DNA of 64,000 nt from Brevibacterium limosum (GTDB lineage Bacteria; Actinomycetota; Actinomycetes; Actinomycetales; Brevibacteriaceae): the NCBI RefSeq assembly GCF_011617705.1, contig NZ_CP050154.1, positions 3,224,001-3,288,000 of the forward strand. The letters run 5' to 3'. Position 1 is the first letter of the stretch. Each line of letters starts with the position of its first letter. The translations under genes and the position numbers were made by a program. The notes under the pieces are model-generated. The model did not search any database. It saw only the letters and a list, made by a program, of their open reading frames with translations, and was not told the origin of the DNA. Positions 39,186-47,478 of this stretch are shown here, piece by piece.

Positions 39186-40340
39186 TCAGTCGCTGACGGC
39201 GACCTGCCCGCGCATGAGCACCCGTGCGGTGCGAAACAGGGAGGTCGCCGTCACCGTCTGCGCTTCGTCGTCCCAGAATGCCGAAGCGGTCACTACCCCC
39301 GATGGTGTGCCCAGTCGCACTTCGGGGCCGGTCCAGTCGGGATTGTTGCGCTCGATGATACACCGGACGAACGAATCGCGATCGGGCAGCAGCGCGGCCG
39401 CCGCCAGGCACATCGCGGCGGTTCCCGGGACGGCCCTGTGCGCCTGTTCCATCGAGATGACGCGGACGAGGATATCGACGTCGGCAGCCGGAAGCTCGGT
39501 GCCGTCAAGGAGTGTCGTCGACTGCGGATTGCTGACGATCGCGACCTTCGGCACGACCTCGGGTGCTGTCTTCGGTGTCTGACACAGCCCCATGCGCACG
39601 GCCGCCTTCCGCCGCAGTTCGTCGATGAGGCGCATCGTCGGAGCGCTGGCGTCGATGGCCTCCGGCCTCTCCGTGCCGTCAAGCGAAACCAGCGTTGATG
39701 GCACGACGACAAGCGGCAGAGTCGCGTCGACGAGCGTGGCCTCGAATCTCGCTCCGCCGACCTCGAATTCTTCGCGACTCACTCCGGTCGGCAGCAGCGA
39801 ACCAGTCCGGCTGCCGGCAGGGTCGGGGTAGATGAGTTCGATCGGGGCACCCGTCCCGCTGACCCCGGGCACCACGAGCTCTTCCTCGACCGCGGCCTGC
39901 CCGTCGAGGACGTCCAGTCCGACGTCGACGAGTTTCTGCGTATTCGTGTTGAACAGGCGGAAGACGTGCCACCCGTCGGCGGCCTCGATCAGCCCGGCCG
40001 ACAAGGCGAAGGGAACGACCCCGGACGACAGATTTCCGCAGTTGCCGGAGTAGTCGACGGCCGCCTCGGTGACGGAGACCTGCCCGAAGGTGTAATCGAG
40101 GTCGACGCCCTCCCGCGTCGAAGCGGATACGACCATCACCTTCGACAGGGAGGAGATGCCGCCGCCCATCCCGTCGAGCTGCCGACCGAACGAATCGGGT
40201 GAGCCCAGCGCCGAGCAGAACAGCGCATCCCGCTCAGATGTGTCGCCGTCCTCCCCAAGCACCGGCAGCGCATCCTCCCGGAAGAACAGGCCCTTGCTTG
40301 TGCCGCCGCGAACGAACGTGGCATCGATCCACTGAGTCAT
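39186..40340 (-). CDS. PrpF-family isomerase
   Basis: A 384-residue protein of the PrpF fold (DapF-like). It has FVRGGTSKGLFF at the start, DGMGGGISSLSKVM, DYSGNCGNLSSGVVPFAL with the catalytic Cys, and MCLAAAALLP. Relatives isomerise 2-methylaconitate or tautomerise 4-oxalomesaconate (GalD). It ends an operon with an aromatic-acid transporter and an aldehyde dehydrogenase, which makes an aromatic catabolic intermediate more likely than the methylcitrate cycle. The exact substrate is open. Confidence 0.85.
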   Translation of the reverse strand: MTQWIDATFVRGGTSKGLFFREDALPVLGEDGDTSERDALFCSALGSPDSFGRQLDGMGGGISSLSKVMVVSASTREGVDLDYTFGQVSVTEAAVDYSGNCGNLSSGVVPFALSAGLIEAADGWHVFRLFNTNTQKLVDVGLDVLDGQAAVEEELVVPGVSGTGAPIELIYPDPAGSRTGSLLPTGVSREEFEVGGARFEATLVDATLPLVVVPSTLVSLDGTERPEAIDASAPTMRLIDELRRKAAVRMGLCQTPKTAPEVVPKVAIVSNPQSTTLLDGTELPAADVDILVRVISMEQAHRAVPGTAAMCLAAAALLPDRDSFVRCIIERNNPDWTGPEVRLGTPSGVVTASAFWDDEAQTVTATSLFRTARVLMRGQVAVSD

Positions 40341-40368
40341 GGTCTCAGCGTAGTCAACCCCACTGACA

Positions 40369-41649
40369 TCACTTCACGGACTTCGGGACGATCGCCATGG
40401 CCGCGAACCCGAGGACTGCGACGAGGGCGAAGAGGTAGAAGCCCCACGGGTAGGCGATGCCCGCGGTGACGAGGGCACCGGTGATGAACGGACCGACGAT
40501 GGCGCCGATCCGCCCGATTCCCGAGGCCATACCCAGAGCCGTTCCTCTGGCCTGAGCCGGGTAGATGGCCGAGACGAAGGCGTAGACGAGCACCTGGGCG
40601 GAGAAGACGAAGACCCCGGTGATGAACACCGCGATGTTGAGCAGCACCTGGCTGGTCATCGGAATCGACAGTGCGGCGAGGAAGATGGCTGCGAGGACGA
40701 ACCACATGAGCACGATCTTCTTCGTTCCGTAGCTGTCGGCCAGCCAGCCGGCCAGGACGAGTCCGACGACGGCGCCGATGTTCATGACGAAGAGCATGAC
40801 GAGGGAGTCCGAGACCTCGTAGCCGGCGTCGGCCATGATCTTCGGCAGCCAGGTGTTGAGTCCGTAGACCAGCAGGAGTCCCATGAAGCTCGCCGCCCAC
40901 ACGCCGATGGTCACCAGCGCCAGCTTGCCTGCGAAGAGTCCGGCCATTCCCGTCTTCACCTGCGCGTCGACGGCACCGGTCGGATCGACGGTCTCGCCCT
41001 CCTTCGCCGAGGCGGCCGCCGGGTTCCTCTTGATCTCCTGCGCGATGAGGAACGTTTCGGATTCGGGCAGCTTCCAGATCAGGAGGGGAACCATGGCCAG
41101 ACCGGCGAGTCCGCCGGCGAGGAAGAGCAGGTGCCAGTTGTGGGAGTAGGCGACGGCGAGCAGGGAGATCGCGACGGCACCGGCGTGGTAGCCGGTCATC
41201 GTCAGGGTCGTGGCCTTTCCGGTCTTGCCCGATTTGTTGTATTCGCTGATGTAGGCGAGCGCGCTGGGCATCACGGCGCCGAGGAACAGTCCGGCGATGA
41301 ATCGGTAGGTGGTGAACAGTGCGACGTTCGGAGCGAAGGCGACGAGCAGGGTGAAGACGCTGAAGCCGATGACGCAGCCGATGATCGCCCACCGTCGTCC
41401 GATCCGGTCGACGACGGGGCCGACGGACACCGCACCCAGGCCGACGCCGACGAGGCTGAGCGTGGCCACCAGGGTAGCCGCCTCGGGGGTGAATCCGAGG
41501 GCTTCGGTGGCCAGCAGCTCGGGGATGACCGCGCCGAGGACGACGAGGTCGAAGCCCTCCAGGGCGACGGCCAGCCAGCACAGGACGGCTGGCCAGCGTC
41601 CCGCTGGGGTGACGCGGGTCGTGGATGCGGATGGGGTGGTTGCGGACAT
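40369..41649 (-). CDS. AAHS-family aromatic acid transporter (MFS)
   Basis: A 426-residue twelve-helix MFS protein. The family marker is the Asp in helix 1, LEGFDLVVLGAVIPEL, followed by GVGLGAVSVGPVVDRIGRR. RFIAGLFLGAVMPSALAYISEY is also typical of PcaK/BenK/MhpT-like transporters. It is the middle gene of the aldehyde dehydrogenase, transporter, PrpF operon, 28 bases from each neighbour. Benzoate- or vanillate-type acids are likely substrates. Confidence 0.87.
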   Translation of the reverse strand: MSATTPSASTTRVTPAGRWPAVLCWLAVALEGFDLVVLGAVIPELLATEALGFTPEAATLVATLSLVGVGLGAVSVGPVVDRIGRRWAIIGCVIGFSVFTLLVAFAPNVALFTTYRFIAGLFLGAVMPSALAYISEYNKSGKTGKATTLTMTGYHAGAVAISLLAVAYSHNWHLLFLAGGLAGLAMVPLLIWKLPESETFLIAQEIKRNPAAASAKEGETVDPTGAVDAQVKTGMAGLFAGKLALVTIGVWAASFMGLLLVYGLNTWLPKIMADAGYEVSDSLVMLFVMNIGAVVGLVLAGWLADSYGTKKIVLMWFVLAAIFLAALSIPMTSQVLLNIAVFITGVFVFSAQVLVYAFVSAIYPAQARGTALGMASGIGRIGAIVGPFITGALVTAGIAYPWGFYLFALVAVLGFAAMAIVPKSVK

Positions 41650-41677
41650 CGGTGTCTCCGGGGTGTTGTCGTGCCGG

Positions 41678-43123
41678 TCAGAACGGATAGGGCGCGATGG
41701 ACGAGCGCATCGTCACCCATTGGGTTTCGGTGAACGCTTCGATATTGGCTTCGGCGCCGCCGAAACGGGATCCGTTGCCGGAGTCCTTCATCCCGCCGAA
41801 GGGGACGTTGGCCTCGTCGGAGACGGTCTGTTCGTTGATGTGGATCTTGCCGGTGTCGACGAGGTCGGCCAGGTCCATGGCCATACCCACATCTCCGAGG
41901 ATGCCCAAAGAGAGACCGTATTCGCTCGCGTTGACCATCTCGGCGGCTTCTTCGAGGGTGGAGAACCGGGCCACCGGGGCGACGGGTCCGAAGATCTCCT
42001 GCGCCCAGGCGGGGTTCGAGGGGCTGAGGTCAGTCAGCACGGTGGGTGGGACGAAGGCGCCTTCGCCCGGCCCTCCGGCGACGAGCGTGGCACCGTCGGC
42101 GGTGGCTTTCTCGAGGATGTCGCGGACGTGAGTGCGCTGTTTCTCGTCGATGATCGGTCCGATCGCGACCTCCTCGGTGGCGGGGTCGCCCACCGGCAGG
42201 CTGCGGGCGCGTTCGGCCAGCTGCTCGACGTATTCGTCGTAGATGGATTCGTGGACGAGGTGGCGGCCAGTGGTCATGCAGATCTGGCCCTGGTGCATCC
42301 ACGATCCGAAGGCTCCCGCCGAGGTGGCCGGACCGACTTCGGCTCCGGGAAGGACGACGAGCGCATTGTTGCCGCCGAGTTCGAGGTGGCAGCGCTTGAG
42401 GAGGCGACCGGCGGCTTCGCCGACCTTGCGTCCGGCCGCTGTGGAACCGGTGAAGGAGATGACGGAGACCTCGGGAGCGGCGACGACGGCTTCACCGGCG
42501 TCGAGGCCGCCGGGCAGGACCTGGAGCAGTCCTTCGGGCAGTCCGGCCTCGGCGAAGACCTTCGCGATCGCCACTCCGGCGCACACGGCGGTGCGGGGGT
42601 CCGGCTTGAGCAGAACGGCGTTGCCCAGGGCGAGGGCCGGGGCGACGGAGCGCATGGCGAGGATGAGCGGGAAGTTGAACGGGGCGATGACGGAGACGAC
42701 TCCGGCGGGCACCCGGCGGGCGAAGGACCAGCGGGGTTCGTTCGAGGTCAGCACCTGGCCCTTGGGGTGGCTGGGCAGGGCGGAGGATTCATAGCAGATT
42801 GCTTCGGCGGAGGAGATCTCGAGTGCGGCCTTGGGCGGGATGGAGCCGGCTTCGCGGATGATCCATCCGGCGAGCTCATCGGCGTGTTCGGCCCACAGGG
42901 CACCGGCGCGGCGCAGCACTGCGGCTCGTTCGGCCGGTGTGGTCTTCGCCCATTCCTTCTGTGCTGCGGCGGCTCGCGTGACGTCGTCGGCGCTGGCGGC
43001 GCCGAGGCGGCCGAGGGTCTCAGCGGTGGCCGGTTCGATGACGTCGTAGGTCTCTCCGGAGCCGGCGGTCCAGGTGCCGGTGAAGATCTTCTCGTGCCAG
43101 TCGGTTCCCAGGAAATCAGTCAT
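41678..43123 (-). CDS. Aromatic aldehyde dehydrogenase (benzaldehyde/vanillin type)
   Basis: A 481-residue NAD(P) aldehyde dehydrogenase. The cofactor region is VSVIAPFNFPLILAMRSVAPALALGN, the base Glu is in HLELGGNNALVV, and the nucleophile Cys is in HQGQICMTTGRHLVHE, as in benzaldehyde/vanillin dehydrogenases. The C-terminus has VPFGGMKDSGNGSRFGG. It is first in its operon and is divergent from an IclR regulator. The aromatic assignment rests on the CMTTGRH motif and the neighbouring aromatic acid transporter. Confidence 0.85.
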   Translation of the reverse strand: MTDFLGTDWHEKIFTGTWTAGSGETYDVIEPATAETLGRLGAASADDVTRAAAAQKEWAKTTPAERAAVLRRAGALWAEHADELAGWIIREAGSIPPKAALEISSAEAICYESSALPSHPKGQVLTSNEPRWSFARRVPAGVVSVIAPFNFPLILAMRSVAPALALGNAVLLKPDPRTAVCAGVAIAKVFAEAGLPEGLLQVLPGGLDAGEAVVAAPEVSVISFTGSTAAGRKVGEAAGRLLKRCHLELGGNNALVVLPGAEVGPATSAGAFGSWMHQGQICMTTGRHLVHESIYDEYVEQLAERARSLPVGDPATEEVAIGPIIDEKQRTHVRDILEKATADGATLVAGGPGEGAFVPPTVLTDLSPSNPAWAQEIFGPVAPVARFSTLEEAAEMVNASEYGLSLGILGDVGMAMDLADLVDTGKIHINEQTVSDEANVPFGGMKDSGNGSRFGGAEANIEAFTETQWVTMRSSIAPYPF

Positions 43124-43270
43124 TGTCTGTCCTCACTTCTTCTTCGGGGCGGGTCATGTCTGTGGTTCCGTGAAACGAACCGATCTGCGGGCACAATCGA
43201 TGAAGGACTGTGGTGCACCTCTCGTCAGAGTAGTGATCCGGACCACCCGAAGCCACAATTGTCCCATTCA

Positions 43271-43300
43271 TTGAGAATTCAGCGTGGGAACCGCTAGAAT
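43271..43300 (+). promoter_or_regulatory. Promoter of the IclR gene
   Basis: TTGAGA and TAGAAT are separated by 18 bases. The -10 box ends seven bases before ATG 43308, so the transcript is probably leaderless or nearly so. This rules out the in-frame GTG at 43284 as start. Confidence 0.6.
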
Positions 43301-43307
43301 CCGAGGC

Positions 43308-44078
43308 ATGGCGAACTCTCCTTCCGGCGACTCGATGATCGATCGGCTCGTGCGTGTGCTCGCGTCCTTCGACCCGGATCATCAGAGCCTGGGCACCGAC
43401 GAGATCGCCGAGCGTGCACAGCTGCCGAAGTCGACGGCCTATCGGCTCATCGGTGAGATGATGCGCCATGACCTGCTCCAGCGCGACCCCAATGGCCGCA
43501 TCCGGATCGGGGTCGGAATGTGGGAGCTGTCGAATCGTGCCTCCGATGCCGTCGATCTGGCCTCTGTGGCCAGGCCCCACATGATGGGGGTGCATGAGTT
43601 CGTCGGCGAGAACACGCAGCTGGGCATCCTGCGGGAGCGCGAGGTGCTCATCATCGAGCGCATGTCGGCGCCGAATGCGGTCATCCACCGGTCGAAGACT
43701 GCCGGCCGCCTGCCGGCTCATGCCTCCTCGTGCGGTCTCGTGCTGTTGGCGTATGCGCCCAAGCATGTGCGCGAGGCGTATCTGCGCGGCCCGTTGACAG
43801 CGATCACGGAGAAGACGACGACGGATCCCGCCGCACTGCGCCGACTGTTCGCCTCGATCCGGTCTCACCATTTCGCGGAGCTGTCCGGCCATATCGATGC
43901 GGGCACGACGGGCATCACGGTTCCGGTCTTCGACGCGGGCGGGGCGGCGATCGCCGGCCTCGGCGTCGTCATCGATTCGGAGCACCGGAAGGGAGTGCCC
44001 GCGATCATGAGGATTCTGCGGACCGCCTCGGCGAGGATCACGCAGGACCTCGCGGCCGATCATCGCTTCGCCGGCTGA
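43308..44078 (+). CDS. IclR-family regulator
   Basis: A 256-residue regulator with an N-terminal winged helix (DEIAERAQLPKSTAYRLIGEMMRHDLL) and a C-terminal IclR effector domain (RPHMMGVHEFVGENTQLGIL, GRLPAHASSCGLVLLAYA, GHIDAGTTGITVPVFDAGG). It is divergent from the aldehyde dehydrogenase operon, which it probably controls in response to an aromatic acid. Confidence 0.9.
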   Translation: MANSPSGDSMIDRLVRVLASFDPDHQSLGTDEIAERAQLPKSTAYRLIGEMMRHDLLQRDPNGRIRIGVGMWELSNRASDAVDLASVARPHMMGVHEFVGENTQLGILREREVLIIERMSAPNAVIHRSKTAGRLPAHASSCGLVLLAYAPKHVREAYLRGPLTAITEKTTTDPAALRRLFASIRSHHFAELSGHIDAGTTGITVPVFDAGGAAIAGLGVVIDSEHRKGVPAIMRILRTASARITQDLAADHRFAG

Positions 44079-44079
44079 G

Positions 44080-44346
44080 TCAGCCGGTCCGGGCCGCGAA
44101 TCTGGCTCGTCGCTTCTCCGCTTCCTCCTCCCGGTTCTTCGGCGGCGCATTCGTCACCAGCGCATCGAGGAGATGCTGAGTGGTGTGCGCGATCTCCTCG
44201 ACCGCTGCGTCGAAGGCTTCGGCATTGGCCTGTGAGGGCTTCGTCGTGCCGGCGATCTTGCGCACGTACTGCAGGGCGGCGGCGTGGACTTCGTCGGAGG
44301 TGGCCGCGGGCTCGAAGTTATGGAGCGTTCTGATGTTTCTGCACAT
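44080..44346 (-). CDS. DUF2277 family protein
   Basis: An 88-residue protein beginning MCRNIRTLHNFEPAATSDEV, the signature of DUF2277. It ends in a charged helix (NREEEAEKRRARFAA). GGGGGAG lies nine bases before ATG 44346. The longer frame upstream (to 44562) overlaps the alarmone synthetase gene and is discarded. Function is unknown. Confidence 0.85.
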   Translation of the reverse strand: MCRNIRTLHNFEPAATSDEVHAAALQYVRKIAGTTKPSQANAEAFDAAVEEIAHTTQHLLDALVTNAPPKNREEEAEKRRARFAARTG

Positions 44347-44428
44347 GTCAAAACGCTCCCCCTCGGCACTGACACTGAACAGAGCCCGGACATCGATTTG
44401 TGCGTCCGCTCGATAGACTGACCGGACG

Positions 44429-45178
44429 ATGGAGACCGGGAGAGAGATGAAGTCAGAGGACACGGCGCTGTCGCCGCAGCAGATCGAGAGCATCCGCACC
44501 CTGCGGCTGGATTTCTCGAGGATGCTCATGCACCACCGCTTCGTCGTCGACGAGGTGCTCACGAAGCTCTCGATCCTCCGTGAAGAGTCGGTCTATGCAC
44601 ACAGCTACAACCCGATCGAGCACATCTCGTCGCGGGTGAAGTCACCGCGGAGCCTCTTGGAGAAGGTGCATCGTCGGGGCCTGCCGCTCGACACCGACGT
44701 CATCCGCGAGAAGATCACGGACATCGCCGGCATCCGCATCACCTGCAGCTTCATCGCCGACACCTATCATGTGCTCGAGCTGCTGACCGCACAGGACGAC
44801 ATCCGCGTCGTCGAGATCAAGGACTACATCGCCCACCCGAAGCCCAACGGCTACCGCAGCCTGCACGCGATCCTCGAGGTGCCCGTGTTCCTCCACGGCG
44901 GACCGGTTCCGGTCATCTGCGAGGTGCAGATCCGCACGATCGCGATGGACTTCTGGGCGAGTCTCGAGCACAAGATCCACTACAAGTTCGACGGCGACGT
45001 CCCCGATCACCTCATCGACGAACTCACCGAGGCGGCCGATGCCTCCGATCAGCTCGACCGGAGGATGGAGCAGCTCCACTCCGAGGTCCGCGAGGGTGCT
45101 CCCGACATCGATTCCGGGGAGGACTTCGACGAGGAGGCGCTGCGGATCCTGTGGGACCTCAGCCGACAGGAGGGCTAG
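44429..45178 (+). CDS. Small alarmone synthetase (RelA/SpoT domain)
   Basis: A 249-residue GTP pyrophosphokinase with a single synthetase domain and no hydrolase or regulatory domains. It carries RVKSPRSLLEKVHRRG, ITDIAGIRITCSF, HPKPNGYRSLHAILEVPV, and CEVQIRTIAMDFWASLEHKIHYK. It would make (p)ppGpp or pGpp under stress. A TAGACT box ends nine bases before ATG 44429. An ATG at 44447 with GGAGA upstream is an alternative start. Its end overlaps the convergent gene by 20 bases. Confidence 0.92.
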   Translation: METGREMKSEDTALSPQQIESIRTLRLDFSRMLMHHRFVVDEVLTKLSILREESVYAHSYNPIEHISSRVKSPRSLLEKVHRRGLPLDTDVIREKITDIAGIRITCSFIADTYHVLELLTAQDDIRVVEIKDYIAHPKPNGYRSLHAILEVPVFLHGGPVPVICEVQIRTIAMDFWASLEHKIHYKFDGDVPDHLIDELTEAADASDQLDRRMEQLHSEVREGAPDIDSGEDFDEEALRILWDLSRQEG

Positions 45179-45737
45179 ACCTCTTGGGCCGGTAGGTGCG
45201 ACCGAAGCTGCGGGCGTTCGCCGTGTCGATCTCATCAAGCTCCCAGTCGATGCGTCGCCCGCCGGGCACGTCGAAGATCCGGGTTCCGTCACCGAGGAAG
45301 ACCGGGGCGACGTAGACCTGGAGTTCGTCGATGAGGTCGACCTCGAGCCTCTGCCGAGCGATATCGGCGCTGATGATCTGGATATCGCGGTCCCCGGCGA
45401 TCCGCTGTGCCTTCTCGACTGCCTCGGTGATAGTGCAGTTCATCGCGGTCACCGAGGCGTCTGCGGCCAATTCCTCGGGACGGTGGGTGAGGATGAACTC
45501 TGTTCCCGACCACGCACCGCCGTAGGCCTCGGATGTCATCTCATCGCGTTCATCGGCCTGCGCCTTGGCCGCGTCGTAGCCGCGGCGGCCGGAGAGGATC
45601 ACGGCGACCTTCGAGGCCATGTTCTCCGTGGTTCCCTCCGCATTCGGCTCGGAGGCCGCGAGCCAGGACATGTCATGGCCTGGCCCGGCGATGAACCCGT
45701 CGATCGAGGCGGTGAAGCCCCATGCCACTTTTCCCAT
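45159..45737 (-). CDS. Dihydrofolate reductase / RibD C-terminal family protein
   Basis: A 192-residue protein of the YwjB/RibD-C reductase fold. It has VAWGFTASIDGFIAGPGHDMSWL at the start, ILSGRRGYDAAKA, TEFILTHRPEE, IQIISADIARQRLEVDLIDELQVYVAPVFLGDGTRIF. GAGGGGGAG precedes ATG 45737. Such stand-alone proteins are usually annotated only by fold; the substrate is unknown. Confidence 0.85.
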   Translation of the reverse strand: MGKVAWGFTASIDGFIAGPGHDMSWLAASEPNAEGTTENMASKVAVILSGRRGYDAAKAQADERDEMTSEAYGGAWSGTEFILTHRPEELAADASVTAMNCTITEAVEKAQRIAGDRDIQIISADIARQRLEVDLIDELQVYVAPVFLGDGTRIFDVPGGRRIDWELDEIDTANARSFGRTYRPKRSSPPVG

Positions 45738-45890
45738 CGCTCCCCCTCGAGCTGCGGTGTCTCCTACTGGTGATTGCAGATTGCAACCAGTGAACCATTG
45801 TTGCCGGCCTCGATCAACGCCCCGTGTGACCAAACAGCCCGACTTACAGCGGAATGTTCTCCGACTCTTCCTCGTTACGCCTGGTGAGGG

Positions 45891-46329
45891 CCACATCAGC
45901 TGGGCCGACGTCAACCTCAACGGCGTGCTCTACGGAATGCGCTTCCAGATCCCGGCCATGCTCGAGTCCGGCACGAAGGATTCCGCGATTGTCAATATGG
46001 CTTCGGTTCACGGAAGCGTCGCCGCGATCAACAACGGTGCCTACACCGCCGCCAAGCACGGCGTCGTCGGCATCACCAAGAATGCCGCCGCCGAATACGG
46101 TGCCGAAGGCCTGCGCATCAACGCAATCGGCCCCGGCTACATCACGACTCCCCTGCTGGAATCGAGCCTGGACGCCGAGATTATCGAAGGCCTCAAGGCC
46201 AAGCATCCCCTCGGCCGCTTGGGCACCGCCGACGAGGTCGCGAAGGTCGTGAGCTTCCTGCTCTCCGATGATGCCTCGTTCGTCACCGGCGCCTACTACC
46301 TCATTGACGGCGGCTACACCGCGGTGTGA
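45891..46329 (+). pseudogene. 5'-truncated short-chain dehydrogenase remnant
   Basis: About 145 codons encode only the C-terminal part of an SDR: ADVNLNGVLYGMRFQIPAM, NMASVHGSVAAINNGAYTAAKHGV with the YxxxK catalytic pair, AEYGAEGLRINAIGPGYI and SDDASFVTGAYYLIDGGYTA. The N-terminal Rossmann glycine motif and the NNAG region are absent, and the upstream sequence (45738-45890) shows no SDR similarity. There is no suitable start. It looks like a deletion remnant in a decayed patch. Confidence 0.8.
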
Positions 46330-46351
46330 GGACCTCCGCCGGTGAACCGAG

Positions 46352-46415
46352 CCGGGTGTTCAATGTTCCGTGCTGTTCAAACTTCTTGAACTCCTACGGT
46401 TCATTGAACACCGGG
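46352..46415. repeat. Nested imperfect inverted repeat
   Basis: GTGTTCAATG (46356-46365) pairs with CATTGAACAC (46402-46411) and the pairing extends imperfectly outward. Inside, GTTCAA (46375) pairs with TTGAAC (46386). It lies between the SDR remnant and the AbiE toxin remnant. It may be a terminator or a recombination scar. Confidence 0.5.
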
Positions 46416-46439
46416 AATCGTCTACCCTCGGACCACGGT

Positions 46440-46757
46440 TCAGACCGACGACCAAGCAACCGCCACGGCTTCTGCAGCCACTTTCGCAGTCACCTGCGGT
46501 CGGCACTGATGGGCGAGATCAGTCGTCCACGCCTGCTCTGAAGGAATCGAAGCGAACGACACGGCACCCGGACTCGTGAACGGCCCGTGACGCGAGAACA
46601 GCTCTGCGGCCTCGCTGCTGATGATTCCATTGACCGCCATCGCCCACATGTCATAGAGATCGCGAGAAGCATGCCTGTCATTCCACGCTGCAAGTTTCGC
46701 TGCAGCGAATGCAGGAGCAGTCAACACGGTAAGCCGAGCAGGCGGCGCATCACTCAT
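46440..46757 (-). pseudogene. AbiEii-type toxin, catalytic half deleted
   Basis: A 105-codon frame overlaps the antitoxin stop (ATGA). It has the C-terminal signature of AbiEii nucleotidyltransferase toxins, APAFAAAKLAAWNDRHASRDLYDMWAM, followed by the usual helical tail. Full proteins are about 250-300 residues, with a nucleotidyltransferase core (a GS motif and acidic pair) before this point. Here only about 12 residues precede it. The core appears to be removed by an in-frame internal deletion that kept the start, so the product should be catalytically dead. Confidence 0.75.
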
Positions 46758-47395
46758 GCCTTCTGCCCCTTTCCCCGCACAATTCGCCTCACGGCGTCAT
46801 TTGCTCGAACTGATCCGCCGACGACCTCAGCAAACTCGTCGAGGTCGATCTGCGGCCGCAGGTTCCTGGCCGCCTCTGCCGATGCTTCAGGGTTGCCACC
46901 CTGTGCCGGCCTCATCAGCAGGTCGAAGAGTGTCTGCTCTCGCGACGCGATCAGCCCCGAGCCGAGCTCCGTCCTCTCCACTGAAGCGTCAATGCCGTCC
47001 AGATCGCGATGAGCAAAATACACGGTTCCGCTTCCGACCCGAAGAGGCCTGCGCCCGGCGACAGGGATCGCCACCACCGTACTGCCGATGGCACGAGGGA
47101 TCGCGCCCCAGAATCGAGCGGCGCCGATCCCCATGAGAATCGCTTGTCGACTTCCCTGCCTGGACACGGCAACCGCAAGCGCGGCGGCTTCAAGACCCGG
47201 TGACCATGTACGGGCATCCTGACCATTCGGAGGTGCGGTGTACACCCCCCGCACGATGCGCTTGAGCGCGCCTTGGTCGACAAGGTCATCAAGCACTCTC
47301 CACGAGTTCGTCCCGAGACTTCGCGCATCCTGATAGCGCATCGTCCTCATCGGCGCACGAGCGACCGCCCTGAGGATATCGATCGCATCCGTCAT
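46754..47395 (-). CDS. AbiEi-family antitoxin / transcriptional regulator
   Basis: A 213-residue protein with an N-terminal winged-helix region (TMRYQDARSLGTNSWRVLDDLVDQGALKRIVRGVYTAPP) and the AbiEi C-terminal domain (GIGAARFWGAIPRAIGSTVVAIP, IASREQTLFDLL). AbiEi proteins repress their own operon and neutralise a nucleotidyltransferase toxin. GAGAGG lies eight bases before ATG 47395. A large AT-rich inverted repeat at 47411-47451 is its likely operator. The partner toxin is truncated, so this antitoxin may be an orphan. Confidence 0.87.
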   Translation of the reverse strand: MTDAIDILRAVARAPMRTMRYQDARSLGTNSWRVLDDLVDQGALKRIVRGVYTAPPNGQDARTWSPGLEAAALAVAVSRQGSRQAILMGIGAARFWGAIPRAIGSTVVAIPVAGRRPLRVGSGTVYFAHRDLDGIDASVERTELGSGLIASREQTLFDLLMRPAQGGNPEASAEAARNLRPQIDLDEFAEVVGGSVRANDAVRRIVRGKGQKA

Positions 47396-47410
47396 TCCGA
47401 CCACCTCTCA

Positions 47411-47451
47411 ACTATGCGCAAATATACTCTTTAAGTATATTTGTGCATAGT
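47411..47451. promoter_or_regulatory. 18-bp inverted repeat, probable AbiEi operator
   Basis: The arms ACTATGCGCAAATATACT and AGTATATTTGTGCATAGT match at 17 of 18 positions around a five-base spacer. The site lies 16 bases upstream of the antitoxin start and is much more AT-rich than its surroundings, so it probably overlaps the promoter. Confidence 0.75.
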
Positions 47452-47478
47452 CACAGAGATCCTCGGCAGCAACCCGCC

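Noticed and set aside
43284..43307. Upstream GTG start for the IclR gene
   Set aside because: It would begin before the -10 box of the best promoter, so the ATG at 43308 is preferred.
45619..45890. Upstream extension of the SDR frame
   Set aside because: It runs antisense to the reductase gene and shows no SDR N-terminal motif, so only 45891-46329 is treated as SDR-derived.
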